A DNA stretch of 64,000 bases from assembly GCF_030733845.1 (NCBI RefSeq), contig NZ_CP132311.1, positions 1,305,501 to 1,369,500 of the forward strand, written 5' to 3'. Made by a program: the position numbers and the translations under genes. Of this stretch, positions 1-9,360 are shown piece after piece (position 1 is the first letter of the stretch; each line of letters starts with the position of its first letter). Under the pieces are notes generated by a model, which saw only the letters and a program-made list of their open reading frames with translations, had not been told where the DNA came from and did not search any database. The DNA comes from Shinella zoogloeoides (GTDB taxonomy: Bacteria; Pseudomonadota; Alphaproteobacteria; Rhizobiales; Rhizobiaceae).

Positions 1-485
1 GACTTCGACGCCGCATAGGCGGCAAGCCCCGGAAATCCCGCCGTATAGCCGACGAAGGTCGAGGTGAAGACGATGCTGCCGCCGCCGCGCGCCTCCATGG
101 CCGGCAACTGGTATTTGGCCGCGAGAAAGCCGCTGGTCAGGTTGATGCCAAGCACTTCCTGCCATTCCTCCATGGAAAGGTCCGGCAGGGCGCCGACCGG
201 CCCGGTCGTGCCGGCATTGTTGAAGGCAATGTCGAGGCCGCCGAATTCCTTCTGCGCGGTCGCGATCAGGGCCTGGTGATGGGCTTCCTCGCTGACGTCG
301 CCGGGAACGGCGATGGACATTCCGCCTTCCGAGCGAATCTCTTCCGCAACCGCATCGAGCCGTTCGCGTCCGCGGGCTGAAAGAACGAGTTTTGCCCCCT
401 GCCGGGCAAAGAGCAGGGCGGCGGCCCGACCGATGCCGGAGCTTGCACCGGTGACGATGGCGACCTTGTTGTCAAGACGGGTCAT
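1..485 (-). CDS. SDR-family oxidoreductase (partial, 3' end outside window)
   Basis: N-terminal 161 residues of a short-chain dehydrogenase/reductase. The translation begins MTRLDNKVAIVTGASSGIGR, so the Rossmann dinucleotide motif TGxxxGIG lies near residues 12-19. NNAG follows in the middle. The catalytic YxxxK (read as YAASK) falls exactly at the window edge, so all diagnostic SDR motifs are present. Substrate cannot be told from this part; the family reduces or oxidises alcohols and ketones with NAD(P). The ATG is the first one after the rne terminator. The gene lies downstream of rne on the same strand but behind a strong terminator, so it is probably transcribed separately. Confidence 0.85.
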   Translation of the reverse strand, partial: MTRLDNKVAIVTGASSGIGRAAALLFARQGAKLVLSARGRERLDAVAEEIRSEGGMSIAVPGDVSEEAHHQALIATAQKEFGGLDIAFNNAGTTGPVGALPDLSMEEWQEVLGINLTSGFLAAKYQLPAMEARGGGSIVFTSTFVGYTAGFPGLAAYAASK

Positions 486-565
486 GAGGTCTTTCCCTTA
501 CTGGTTTCCGACGACGCGGATGTCGCAGAAGGGCGCAGGCGGAACCACCCGATTCCCGCTTGCCA

Positions 566-596
566 AGAAAAAGGCCCGGTCGAACCGGGCCTTCTC
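566..596 (-). terminator. Rho-independent terminator after rne
   Basis: On the minus strand a 10-bp stem (571-580 with 584-593, AAGGCCCGGT arm, 3-base loop) is followed by a run of U, read from the A-run at 566-572. It sits 26 bp past the rne stop and is well placed to end rne transcription before the SDR gene. Confidence 0.8.
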
Positions 597-621
597 AATT
601 TCCTGACTATGAGCGGGCTTT

Positions 622-3486
622 TTAGAAGAAGCCGCGGCGCTGCCACCAGCCGCCCTTCTTGGGCTTTTCGGCGTCGTCTTCGGGCGCGGCTTCCTTGGCC
701 GTCGAGGACTTCACCACCGGCTGCGACGCGATCTTGGAGATGTCGCGGTTGGCGCGGACCGGCTTGGCCGGCTCCTCGAGATCGGCGGATGCCTGCTCGA
801 CTTCCGGTTCGGCCGGCGTGGCGTTCTCTTCGACGGCAACCGGAGCTGGCTGCGCTTCGATCTCGCTGCGGGCGGCCTCGTCGGTCGCGGCTTCTTCCAC
901 GACCTTTGCGCGGCTGCGGCGGGCACGCTTCGGCTTTGCCGGCGCTTCCTCGGCAACGGCTTCGACGGGTGCTTCCTCGGCAGCGGCAGCCACTTCGGCA
1001 ACCTCGACCTCGACAGCCACTACCTCTTCGGCAGCATCGCCCTCTTCGGCATCGCCGTCCGCCTCGTCGCCCTCGGCGCCGGCTTCGACCGAGCCATCCT
1101 CGGGACGATTGCGGCGGCCACCGCGCTTGCCGCGACGGCGGCGCTTGCGGCGCTGCTCGGCGGTCTCGTCGGCCTGGGCCTGCGTTTCTTCCGCGCCCTC
1201 GTCGCCTTCGGCATCGTCGTCGTCGAGCGCGTCTTCGTCACCCGGCTGCTCGCCGCCGAAGGAGGCGGTGTCAGTGCCTTCGCCATTCTCGCGGCCACGA
1301 CCACGGCGACGGCGGCGACGCTTGCGCTTGTTGCGGCCGTTCTCGTCGGAGGTGGAAGCGGACGGCGCGCTCTGAGCGGCGGCGGCCGGACGGGCTTCGT
1401 CCTCTTCCTCGTCGATCTCGTCCTCGATCACGACGTCGTCGTCTTCCGGTTCCGGCTCGAAATGCAGGATCTGCTCGATCTTGACCGGGTTCTCGACGGC
1501 TTCGCCGCGGTCGATCGCAAAATGCTGCGCACCGACATGGGCATCCGCCTCGATGATGATCTGGACGCCGAAGCGGCCTTCATAGTCGATGATCGTGCCG
1601 CGCTTGTGGTTGAGCAGGTAGAGCGCGATGTCGGGCGTCGTGCGCACGACGATGTTGTGCGTCGTGTTCTTGAGGAGGTACTCCTCGATGCCGCGCAGGA
1701 CGTGCAGCGCGACCGACGACTGCGAGCGGATATGGCCCGTGCCGTTGCAGTGCGGGCAGGTCTGCATGGTCGATTCGAGGACCGAGGCGCGGATACGCTG
1801 GCGCGACATTTCGAGCAGGCCGAAATGCGAGATGCGGCCGACCTGGATGCGCGCGCGATCGTTCTTGAGGTGGTCCTTCAGGCGCTTCTCGACGGAGCGG
1901 TTGTTGCGCTTCTCCTCCATGTCGATGAAGTCGATGACGACGAGGCCGGCAAGGTCGCGGAGGCGAAGCTGGCGCGCCACTTCCTCGGCGGCTTCCAGGT
2001 TCGTCTGCAGCGCGGTCTCCTCGATGGAGTGCTCGCGCGTCGAGCGGCCGGAGTTGACGTCGATCGAGACGAGCGCCTCGGTCTGGTTGATGATGATGTA
2101 GCCGCCGGACTTCAGCGTCACCTGCGGCTGCAGCATGCGGTCGAGCTGGGCTTCGATGCCCGAGCGCGAGAAGATCGGATGCACGTCGCGATAGGGCTGG
2201 ACGACCTTCGCGTGGCTCGGCATCAGCATCTTCATGAAGGCTTTCGCCTCCTTGTAGCCTTCCTCGCCGGCAACGACGATCTCGCTGATGTCTTTGTTGT
2301 AGAGGTCGCGGATCGAGCGCTTGATGAGCGAGCCTTCCTCGTAGACGAGGCAGGGTGCGGTGGAGGCGAGCGTCAGCGTGCGCACGTTCTCCCACAGGCG
2401 CATCAGGTATTCGAAGTCGCGCTTGACCTCGACGCGGGTGCGGTTGGCGCCGGCGGTGCGCAGGATCACGCCCATGCCCTGCGGAACCTCGAGGTCGCGG
2501 GCGATCTCCTTCAGGCGCTTGCGGTCCTGCAGGTTGGTGATCTTGCGGGAAATGCCGCCGCCGCGCGCCGTGTTCGGCATCAGGACGGAATAGCGGCCGG
2601 CGAGCGACAGGTAGGTGGTCAGCGCCGCGCCCTTGTTGCCGCGCTCTTCCTTGGCGACCTGCACGAGCAGGATCTGGCGGCGCTTGATGACTTCCTGGAT
2701 ACGGTACTGCTTGCGCGGCTTGCGCTGGACGCGGTCCGGAACCTCTTCCATGGCGTCTTCGGCGCCGACGGATTCGATGACTTCTTTCTCTTCGCCGTTG
2801 TGATCGTCGTCATCGTCGTCGTCATCGCGGCGACGACGACCGCGCGAGCGCTCGGCCGGCTCGGAAACCTCGTCGGTGTCGACGGCCATCGCCATCGCGC
2901 CGCCGGGCGTCTCGTCGTCGCTGCCTTCGGCAGGGGCGGCGGCTTCTTCGGCGGCCGGGACGTCCTCGGTCTTCGCCTTGGCCTTGCGGGTGCGGCGCGG
3001 CTTCTTCGGCTTTTCGGCCGGGGCCTCTTCCGCAGCAAGGTCCGCGGAGGCCTCGACGACCTCGGCTTCCGCGACGGCTTCGACCGGGGTCTCTTCGACG
3101 GCGGCGACGGCTTCGGCATCGATCTCGGCCGGCGCATCCTTCTCGTCGGACGCGCGGGTACCCGTTTCGATGGGCTCGATGTCGTCGTCGCGGCGATGCT
3201 CCTCGGCCTCGGCCCTCAGCAGGGCCTGACGGTCGGCGAGCGGAATCTGGTAGTAGTCCGGGTGGATTTCGGCGAAGGCCAGGAAGCCGTGGCGGTTGCC
3301 GCCGTAATCGACAAAGGCCGCCTGGAGCGACGGTTCGACGCGCGTGACCTTGGCAAGGTAGATATTGCCGCGGATCTGTTTCTTGTGTTCGGATTCGAAG
3401 TCGAATTCTTCTATGCGGTTTCCGCGTACGACAACGACGCGCGTCTCCTCAGCGTGAGACGCGTCGATAAGCATTTTTTCTGCCAT
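622..3486 (-). CDS. rne: Ribonuclease E
   Basis: Endoribonuclease that starts mRNA decay and processes rRNA and tRNA precursors; scaffold of the degradosome. 954 aa. The S1 RNA-binding domain begins at about residue 37 but is split by an acidic and alanine-rich insertion (about 97-255) containing eight consecutive Asp at 221-228; S1 resumes at QILLVQVAKEERGNKG. The catalytic DNase I-like domain holds the Mg-binding aspartates in SIDVNSG (D476) and VIDFIDM (D519, D522). The Zn-link CPHCNGTG (C577, C580) mediates tetramer assembly in the family. The C-terminal third is low-complexity Arg-, Glu- and Ala-rich, expected to be disordered and to bind partners, and ends in WWQRRGFF. The ATG start gives the normal family N-terminus. 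It is divergent from amiC. Confidence 0.97.
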   Translation of the reverse strand: MAEKMLIDASHAEETRVVVVRGNRIEEFDFESEHKKQIRGNIYLAKVTRVEPSLQAAFVDYGGNRHGFLAFAEIHPDYYQIPLADRQALLRAEAEEHRRDDDIEPIETGTRASDEKDAPAEIDAEAVAAVEETPVEAVAEAEVVEASADLAAEEAPAEKPKKPRRTRKAKAKTEDVPAAEEAAAPAEGSDDETPGGAMAMAVDTDEVSEPAERSRGRRRRDDDDDDDDHNGEEKEVIESVGAEDAMEEVPDRVQRKPRKQYRIQEVIKRRQILLVQVAKEERGNKGAALTTYLSLAGRYSVLMPNTARGGGISRKITNLQDRKRLKEIARDLEVPQGMGVILRTAGANRTRVEVKRDFEYLMRLWENVRTLTLASTAPCLVYEEGSLIKRSIRDLYNKDISEIVVAGEEGYKEAKAFMKMLMPSHAKVVQPYRDVHPIFSRSGIEAQLDRMLQPQVTLKSGGYIIINQTEALVSIDVNSGRSTREHSIEETALQTNLEAAEEVARQLRLRDLAGLVVIDFIDMEEKRNNRSVEKRLKDHLKNDRARIQVGRISHFGLLEMSRQRIRASVLESTMQTCPHCNGTGHIRSQSSVALHVLRGIEEYLLKNTTHNIVVRTTPDIALYLLNHKRGTIIDYEGRFGVQIIIEADAHVGAQHFAIDRGEAVENPVKIEQILHFEPEPEDDDVVIEDEIDEEEDEARPAAAAQSAPSASTSDENGRNKRKRRRRRRGRGRENGEGTDTASFGGEQPGDEDALDDDDAEGDEGAEETQAQADETAEQRRKRRRRGKRGGRRNRPEDGSVEAGAEGDEADGDAEEGDAAEEVVAVEVEVAEVAAAAEEAPVEAVAEEAPAKPKRARRSRAKVVEEAATDEAARSEIEAQPAPVAVEENATPAEPEVEQASADLEEPAKPVRANRDISKIASQPVVKSSTAKEAAPEDDAEKPKKGGWWQRRGFF

Positions 3487-4121
3487 GTAGATTGAGCTCC
3501 TCGGCGCAACCGCAATCCTGACGGCGAACTGTTCCCTGAAAGGGAAGTGCCGGGGGAGGAGAGGGATGCGCCGGATAAGTAAGTTCCCGTTAGGCTCCGG
3601 TGAGGGGTAAGCGGACGGAGGAAGGTCGGTACGCGAGCGTCCCGGTGCCTGTTACCCTCTGATAAAATCCGCTGCGACAACATCAACGTCCAACGAGAAT
3701 GCCTGTGCCATAGACCAAAACGGTCCGATGAAATTGCCCTTGGGGAAGGGCGAGTGGTGGAAATCCACCTTGACTGTTCCGGCCACCGCCGGTTTACGCG
3801 ATCTAGTCGGCCGGGAAAAAGCAGCGCGACGGCGGATGAAGGCCCGGTTCGGCGCCAAGGTCCCGTAGGGGGTGGCTGCCTGCTCTAAGCGATTCTATCC
3901 CGTCTATTCTTTTTCCCTGATTTTGCTTTTATGGCGGATATGTCACAATGGCAAGGGAAAAGCCCGAAGCGCCATAATCTTGATGGATTTGCCGGCTGTG
4001 TGCATCGTTGCGTCGGCGCGGCCTTACGGCAAGCTTTGGTTAACCATATGAGGGCATCTATGAAGCTCGTCCTGCACCGCATCGCGCGGTTTCCACGCGT
4101 TTGAACGGACTGCGAGTGGTG
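3487..4121. other. Intergenic region between divergent rne and amiC
   Basis: About 635 bp without a convincing gene. The rne-proximal part would be the rne 5' leader. On its strand GAGGGTAA (near 3652-3659) can pair with TTACCCCTC (near 3602-3610) to close a large G/C-rich stem, so the leader is likely structured. In enterobacteria the rne leader mediates autoregulation by RNase E; whether this one does is inference. The amiC-proximal part (about 3890-4030) is A/T-richer and probably carries the amiC promoter, but I could not pick out clear -35/-10 boxes. Short ORFs here have no ribosome binding sites and odd compositions. Confidence 0.5.
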
Positions 4122-5360
4122 ATGCTACGCCTTCTGACCGAAAAGATCCTCTCTGTCGCTGCAGCCGCGCTTGTCGCCGTGCTCAGCCTTTCGGTCGTGA
4201 CGCCGGCCTTCGCCGTGTCCGCTTCGGCCGCGCCGCTGCTCGCCTTCGGCGCCCGCATCGCCGGCGACGACGCCCGAACGCGCCTCGTCATCGATTTCGA
4301 CCGCAAGCCGGACTTCAAGGTCCACTACGTCGCAAATCCCTACCGCGTCCTCATCGACCTGCCCGAGACGGCTTTCGGCATCAAGGCGGAGGAATTCGAG
4401 GCGCGCGGCATCTTCTCCGACATCCGCTACGGCACCATGGCCGCCGGCCGCTCGCGCATCGTGCTGACGGCGTCGCGTCCCGTCGGCGTGGTGCTTGCCA
4501 AGGTTCAGGAAGAGCAGGGGGGCGCAAGCTACCGCCTCGTTATCGATACGGCCATCGTCACCGACAAGGCATTCCAGGGCCAGATGGAAAAGCAGAGCTG
4601 GCAGGAGGCCTCGGCACCTGCGACGGCGGAGACGCCGGCGCTGCTGCCGGGCAGCCGCGCGGACGGGCCCTTCGTCATCGCGGTGGACGCCGGCCACGGC
4701 GGCATCGACAACGGCGCGCGCGGCGGCGTTACGAAGACCGAGGAAAAGAACGTCACGCTCGCCTTCGCCCGCCAGCTGGCCGAGGCGCTGAACAAGCTGC
4801 CCGGCACGCGCGCCGTCCTGACCCGCGAAAAGGACGAATTCCTCTCGCTCTCGCAACGCGTGCAGTTCGCCCGCAACGAAGGCGCCAATCTCCTCATTTC
4901 CATTCACGCCGATACGCTGAAGCAGAAGGATATCCGCGGCGCGACGGTCTACACGATCTCCGACAAGGCCTCCGACAGCCTTGCGGCGAACCTTGCCGAA
5001 CGCGAGAACCTCTCCGACCAGATCGCCGGCATTTCCTTTGCGGACGAACCGGCCGAAGTCGCCGACATCCTGCTGGACCTGACGCGCCGCGAGACGCAGG
5101 CCTTCTCCATCAACCTTGCGCAGAGCGTCGTCAGCACCTTCAAGAACGAGGTGCTGCTGATCAACAATCCGCATCGCCATGCCGGCTTCCGCGTGCTGAC
5201 CGCGCCGGACGTGCCTTCGATCCTGCTCGAACTCGGCTTCATGTCGAACAAGGACGACGAGCAGCTTCTGATCGATCCGGCCTGGCAGAAGAAGGTTGCC
5301 GGCCTCATTGCCAAGGCGGTGGACGAATATCGCACCACCGTCGTCGCGAACGGCGGTTAA
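4122..5360 (+). CDS. amiC: N-acetylmuramoyl-L-alanine amidase with AMIN domain
   Basis: Periplasmic zinc amidase that cleaves the bond between MurNAc and the stem peptide, used for daughter-cell separation. The ATG at 4122 starts a clear Sec signal peptide (MLRLLTEKILSVAAAALVAV, then a hydrophobic stretch to TPAFA). A TTG 21 bp upstream keeps the frame open but lacks a ribosome site. An AMIN septum-targeting domain covers about residues 40-130. The Amidase_3 domain carries the zinc ligands: His in DAGHGG (about residue 192), Glu in TEEKN and His in SIHAD; the catalytic Glu is in LLELGFMSN. mrcA follows 275 bp downstream in the same direction, a usual rhizobial pairing of wall genes. The exact subtype (AmiA, B or C) is inferred from the AMIN plus Amidase_3 architecture. 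Confidence 0.92.
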   Translation: MLRLLTEKILSVAAAALVAVLSLSVVTPAFAVSASAAPLLAFGARIAGDDARTRLVIDFDRKPDFKVHYVANPYRVLIDLPETAFGIKAEEFEARGIFSDIRYGTMAAGRSRIVLTASRPVGVVLAKVQEEQGGASYRLVIDTAIVTDKAFQGQMEKQSWQEASAPATAETPALLPGSRADGPFVIAVDAGHGGIDNGARGGVTKTEEKNVTLAFARQLAEALNKLPGTRAVLTREKDEFLSLSQRVQFARNEGANLLISIHADTLKQKDIRGATVYTISDKASDSLAANLAERENLSDQIAGISFADEPAEVADILLDLTRRETQAFSINLAQSVVSTFKNEVLLINNPHRHAGFRVLTAPDVPSILLELGFMSNKDDEQLLIDPAWQKKVAGLIAKAVDEYRTTVVANGG

Positions 5361-5635
5361 GCTTGTCCGGCGATGCCGGGAGCGCATGGGCGCGGGACGT
5401 GCTAGTGTCGCCTGTGCCGGAAAAGTGACATCGGCCGCCATTGTGCGGTGGCGAAGCCGCAAGGCATGCTGTAAGCCCTATTTTCCTCACATTCCGATCG
5501 CTACAGGGATCGGTAAAATGGGGCGACTCGTCTTCGGACAAGCTGGGCGCAGCGGCCGGAATGGCCCGCGGCAATACAGGCCGGGCAACGATCTGCCCGA
5601 TGAAATTATAAGCATAAGGCATCGGTAACTGGCTC

Positions 5636-8083
5636 ATGATCAGACTGATTGGATATTTCTTCGGGATTGGCGCCGTGTTCTTCCTCGGCGTGGCGGCTGT
5701 GGTCGCGCTCTATCTCGGAAGTGTCACCAAGGATCTTCCCGATTATGAAGTGCTGAACAGCTATGCGCCGCCGGTGACGACGCGCATGCATGCCGGCAAC
5801 GGCGCGCTGATGGCCGAATATGCCCGCGAACGCCGCCTCTACCTGCCGATCCAGGCGATTCCCGACCGCGTGAAGGCCGCCTTCCTCTCGGCGGAAGACA
5901 AGAACTTCTACCAGCATCCCGGCGTGGACGTGACGGGCCTCTTCCGCGCCATCGTCGTCAACCTGCAGAACATGGGTTCCGGTCGCCGCCCGGTCGGCGC
6001 ATCGACGATCACGCAGCAGGTCGCCAAGAACTTCCTGCTCTCCTCCGACCAGACGATCGACCGCAAGGTGAAGGAGGCGATCCTCTCCTTCCGCATCGAG
6101 CAGGCCTATTCCAAGGACCGCATTCTCGAGCTCTACCTCAACGAGATCTTCTTCGGCCTGAACTCCTACGGCATCGCCGGCGCGGCGCTCACCTATTTCG
6201 ACAAGTCCGTCACCGAGCTGACGGTCGCCGAGACCGCCTATCTCGCCGCCCTGCCGAAGGGCCCGTCGAACTACCATCCCTTCCGCCGCACGGAAGCTGC
6301 CATCGAACGCCGCAACTGGGTCATCGACCGCATGGTCGAGAACGGTTACGTCACCCAGAGCGACGGCGCGGAGGCCAAGGCCCAGCCGCTCGGCGTGACG
6401 CCGCGCCACCGCGGCACCTATCTCTTCGCCTCGGACTATTTCTCCGAAGAAGTCCGTCGGCAGATCATCGAGCGCTACGGCGACAACGCGCTTTACGAGG
6501 GCGGCCTGTCCGTGCGCACGTCGCTCGATCCGCGCATCCAGATCGCCGCGCGCAAGGCCCTGCAGCGCGGCCTGCTGACCTATGACGAGCGCCGCGGCTT
6601 CCATGGCCCGATCAAGACCATCGAGATCGGCGGCGACTGGGGCGTGGAGCTTGCCAAGATCGATTCGCTTTCCGACGTGCCGGAATGGAAGCTTTCCGTC
6701 GTGCTCGCCGTCGACGAGGGCGGCGCCGATATCGGCCTCCAGCCGCGCAAGGAGGCGTCGGGCAAGGTCGTCGAGGAGCGGGTCACCGGCCGCATCGAGG
6801 CCAAGAACATGAACTGGGCCTATCGCTCAGCCAAGGGCGACCGCAAGACGGCGAAATCGCCGGCCGGCGTCTTCAATGTCGGCGATGTAGTCTATGTCGA
6901 ACCGATGGAAGGCGGCACCTATCGCCTGCGCCAGCCGCCGAAGGTGCAGGGCGGCCTTGTCGCCATGGACCCGCATACCGGCCGCGTGCTCGCCATGGTC
7001 GGCGGCTTCTCCTACGGCCAGTCGGAATTCAACCGCGCAACGCAGGCGATGCGCCAGCCGGGCTCCTCCTTCAAGCCGTTCGTCTACGCGGCGGCTCTCG
7101 ACAACGGCTATACGCCCGCCTCGGTCATCATGGATGCGCCGATCGAGATCGTCGCCGGCGGCCAGGTCTGGCGCCCGCAGAACTACGGCGGCGGCGCGGC
7201 CGGTCCCTCGACGCTGCGCCTCGGCATCGAGCGCTCGCGCAACCTGATGACCGTGCGCCTTGCCAACGACATGGGCATGAACCTCGTCGCCGAATATGCC
7301 GAGCGTTTCGGCATCTACGACAAGATGTATCCGGTGCTGTCCATGTCGCTCGGCTCGGGCGAGACGACCGTGCTGCGCATGGTCTCGGCCTATGCCGTGC
7401 TCGCCAATGGCGGCAAGCAGATCAAGCCTTCGCTGATCGACCGCATCCAGGACCGCTACGGCAAGACGATCTTCCGCCACGAAGAGCGTACCTGCGAGAA
7501 CTGCAACGCCAACGACTGGGAAAAGCAGGAAGAGCCGACGCTGGTCGACAACCGCGAACAGGTTCTGGACCCGATGACCGCCTACCAGATCACCTCGATG
7601 ATGGAAGGCGTCGTCACCCGCGGTACCGCGGCCGGCAAGATCAAGCTCGACCGTCCCACGGCCGGCAAGACCGGCACGACGAACGACGAGAAGGACGCCT
7701 GGTTCGTCGGCTATACGCCCGATCTCGTCGCCGGCCTCTATATCGGCTTCGACAACCCGGCGCCGCTCGGCCGTGGCGCCACCGGCGGCTCGCTCTCCGC
7801 CCCGATCTTCAACGAATTCATGCAGGCGGCGCTGGAAGGCACGCGCCCGACGAAGTTCATCGTGCCCGAGGGCATGCAGTTCATCGCCGTCAACCGCAAG
7901 ACCGGCATGCAGGCCAATGAGGGCGATCCGGACACGATCATGGAGGCCTTCAAGCCCGGCACCGGCCCGGCCGACGTCTTCTCGGTCATCGGCGGCGAGG
8001 AATTCGCGACACCAGAGGAAATCCTCAAGAGCTCGCCGCAGGCGAACCAGGCGGTGAGCGGCGGCAGCGGCGGCCTGTTCTGA
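5636..8083 (+). CDS. mrcA: Penicillin-binding protein 1A (bifunctional glycosyltransferase/transpeptidase)
   Basis: Class A PBP, 815 aa, the usual length, that polymerises lipid II and cross-links stem peptides at the outer face of the inner membrane. A single N-terminal membrane anchor (about residues 5-28) precedes the GT51 domain, whose catalytic Glu87 lies in SAEDKNFYQHPG; GASTITQQ and the LNEIFFG motif follow. The transpeptidase domain shows SSFK with nucleophile Ser477, SRN, and KTGTT at 678-682. The stretch between the two domains matches the OB-type insertion of PBP1A. The ribosome site before the ATG is weak. A G/C-rich hairpin follows the stop. amiC lies upstream and prfB downstream. 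Confidence 0.96.
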   Translation: MIRLIGYFFGIGAVFFLGVAAVVALYLGSVTKDLPDYEVLNSYAPPVTTRMHAGNGALMAEYARERRLYLPIQAIPDRVKAAFLSAEDKNFYQHPGVDVTGLFRAIVVNLQNMGSGRRPVGASTITQQVAKNFLLSSDQTIDRKVKEAILSFRIEQAYSKDRILELYLNEIFFGLNSYGIAGAALTYFDKSVTELTVAETAYLAALPKGPSNYHPFRRTEAAIERRNWVIDRMVENGYVTQSDGAEAKAQPLGVTPRHRGTYLFASDYFSEEVRRQIIERYGDNALYEGGLSVRTSLDPRIQIAARKALQRGLLTYDERRGFHGPIKTIEIGGDWGVELAKIDSLSDVPEWKLSVVLAVDEGGADIGLQPRKEASGKVVEERVTGRIEAKNMNWAYRSAKGDRKTAKSPAGVFNVGDVVYVEPMEGGTYRLRQPPKVQGGLVAMDPHTGRVLAMVGGFSYGQSEFNRATQAMRQPGSSFKPFVYAAALDNGYTPASVIMDAPIEIVAGGQVWRPQNYGGGAAGPSTLRLGIERSRNLMTVRLANDMGMNLVAEYAERFGIYDKMYPVLSMSLGSGETTVLRMVSAYAVLANGGKQIKPSLIDRIQDRYGKTIFRHEERTCENCNANDWEKQEEPTLVDNREQVLDPMTAYQITSMMEGVVTRGTAAGKIKLDRPTAGKTGTTNDEKDAWFVGYTPDLVAGLYIGFDNPAPLGRGATGGSLSAPIFNEFMQAALEGTRPTKFIVPEGMQFIAVNRKTGMQANEGDPDTIMEAFKPGTGPADVFSVIGGEEFATPEEILKSSPQANQAVSGGSGGLF

Positions 8084-8101
8084 TCGGACGGCATGCTTTT
8101 G

Positions 8102-8146
8102 GAGGGCGGGCGCGGGGCTTTACATCCGCGCCCGCCCTCTCTATTT
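8102..8146 (+). terminator. Hairpin after mrcA, terminator-like
   Basis: A perfect 14-bp G/C stem (8102-8115 with 8126-8139, arm GAGGGCGGGCGCGG) lies 18 bp past the mrcA stop. It is followed only by TCTCTATTTC, so the U-tract is poor. It could end mrcA transcription or act as a 3' stability hairpin. Confidence 0.55.
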
Positions 8147-8179
8147 CGGGGCCAACGAAACAGCATCGAAGAAACGGAC

Positions 8180-9311
8180 ATGCGCGCGGAAATCGAGAAC
8201 ATCGTCGACGAGATCAAGCAGGCCATAAGCCTGCTGAGGAGGCATCTTTGACTGGGATCAGGCGCTGAGACGACTGGACTGGTTGAACAACAAGGCAGAG
8301 GACCCGACCCTCTGGAACGATGCCCAGGAGGCTCAGAAGCTGATGCGCGAGCGCCAGCAGCTGGACGAGGGCATCAGTGGCGTAAAAGCCATCGAGCAGC
8401 AGCTCAAGGACAATATAGAACTCATCGAACTCGGTGAGGAGGAAGGCGACGCCGCGATCGTCAAGGAAGCCGAGGATGCGCTGAAGGCCGTCAAGGTGGA
8501 GGCCGCGCGCAAGCAGGTCGAAGCCATGCTTTCCGGCGAGGCCGACGCCAACGACACCTATCTCGAAGTGCATTCCGGCGCTGGTGGCACGGAAAGCCAG
8601 GACTGGGCGAACATGCTTCTGCGCATGTACACTCGCTGGGCGGAGCGCTCGGGCTTCAAGGTGGAGCTGCTGGAAGTCCATGACGGCGAAGAAGCGGGCA
8701 TCAAGTCCGCGACGCTCCTCGTCAAGGGGCACAACGCCTATGGCTGGCTGAAGACCGAATCGGGCGTGCACCGTCTCGTCCGCATCTCGCCCTATGACAG
8801 CAATGCGCGGCGCCACACCTCGTTCTCGTCGATCTGGGTTTATCCGGTCGTCGACGAATCGATCAACATCGAGGTCAACGAGAGCGACTGCCGCATCGAC
8901 ACCTACCGTTCGTCGGGCGCCGGCGGCCAGCACGTCAACACGACCGACTCGGCCGTGCGCATCACGCACATCCCGACCGGCATCGTCGTCGCCTGCCAGC
9001 AGGAGCGTTCGCAGCACAAGAACCGCGCCAAGGCCTGGGACATGCTCCGTGCCCGTCTCTACGAAGCAGAGCTGAAGAAGCGCGAGGAAGCCGCCAACGC
9101 CGAAGCCGCCTCGAAGACGGATATCGGCTGGGGCCACCAGATCCGCTCCTACGTCCTCCAGCCCTACCAGCTGGTCAAGGACATGCGCACGGGCGTCGAA
9201 AGCACGGCGCCGTCGGACGTTCTCGACGGCGAGCTCAACGAGTTCATGGAAGCCGCGCTTGCCCACCGCGTGAACGGCGGTGCCGACGCCGTCGTTGACG
9301 ACCTGAACTAA
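8180..9311 (+). CDS. prfB: Peptide chain release factor 2 (programmed +1 frameshift)
   Basis: RF2 recognises UGA and UAA stop codons and triggers peptide release. Frame 0 runs from ATG 8180 for 23 codons (beginning [12 protein letters not shown]) to an in-frame TGA at 8249. Reading resumes in +1 at GAC 8250 ([15 protein letters not shown]) and continues to 9311, giving about 376 aa, the normal family size. The catalytic GGQ is in [10 protein letters not shown]. The anticodon-like tripeptide reads SPY (LVRISPYDS) where E. coli has SPF. A gene caller that ignores the shift begins at a false TTG near 8283. It is followed by a UUCG-loop terminator. Confidence 0.96.
8237..8252 (+). promoter_or_regulatory. 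RF2 autoregulatory frameshift site
   Basis: The sequence AGGAGGCATCTTTGAC has the parts of the classical prfB site: an internal Shine-Dalgarno-like AGGAGG, a three-base spacer, then the slippery CTT followed by TGA C. When RF2 is scarce the ribosome pauses at TGA, slips from CTT to TTT and continues in +1, so RF2 level controls its own synthesis. The mechanism is established for the family; here it is inferred from the match. Confidence 0.93.
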
Positions 9312-9335
9312 GGTTGGCGCGAAATGCTATTGGGG

Positions 9336-9360
9336 AACGGGCGCTTCGGCGCCCGTTTTC
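9336..9360 (+). terminator. Rho-independent terminator after prfB
   Basis: A 9-bp stem AACGGGCGC with GCGCCCGTT around a TTCG tetraloop, followed by TTTC, lies 24 bp after the prfB stop. It also lies just past the end of the convergent minus-strand gene, but lacks a U-run in that direction. Confidence 0.8.

Noticed and set aside
609..1484. 291-aa Arg/Pro-rich plus-strand ORF
   Set aside because: Antisense of the low-complexity C-terminus of RNase E.
1462..3495. 677-aa plus-strand ORF opposite rne
   Set aside because: Exact antisense of the RNase E coding frame; long because of GC-rich codon bias. No ribosome site and Asp/Arg/Val-rich nonsense composition.
8252..8283. prfB as a pseudogene because of the in-frame TGA
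   Set aside because: The stop lies in the classical RF2 frameshift site, with the stimulator and slippery codon in place.
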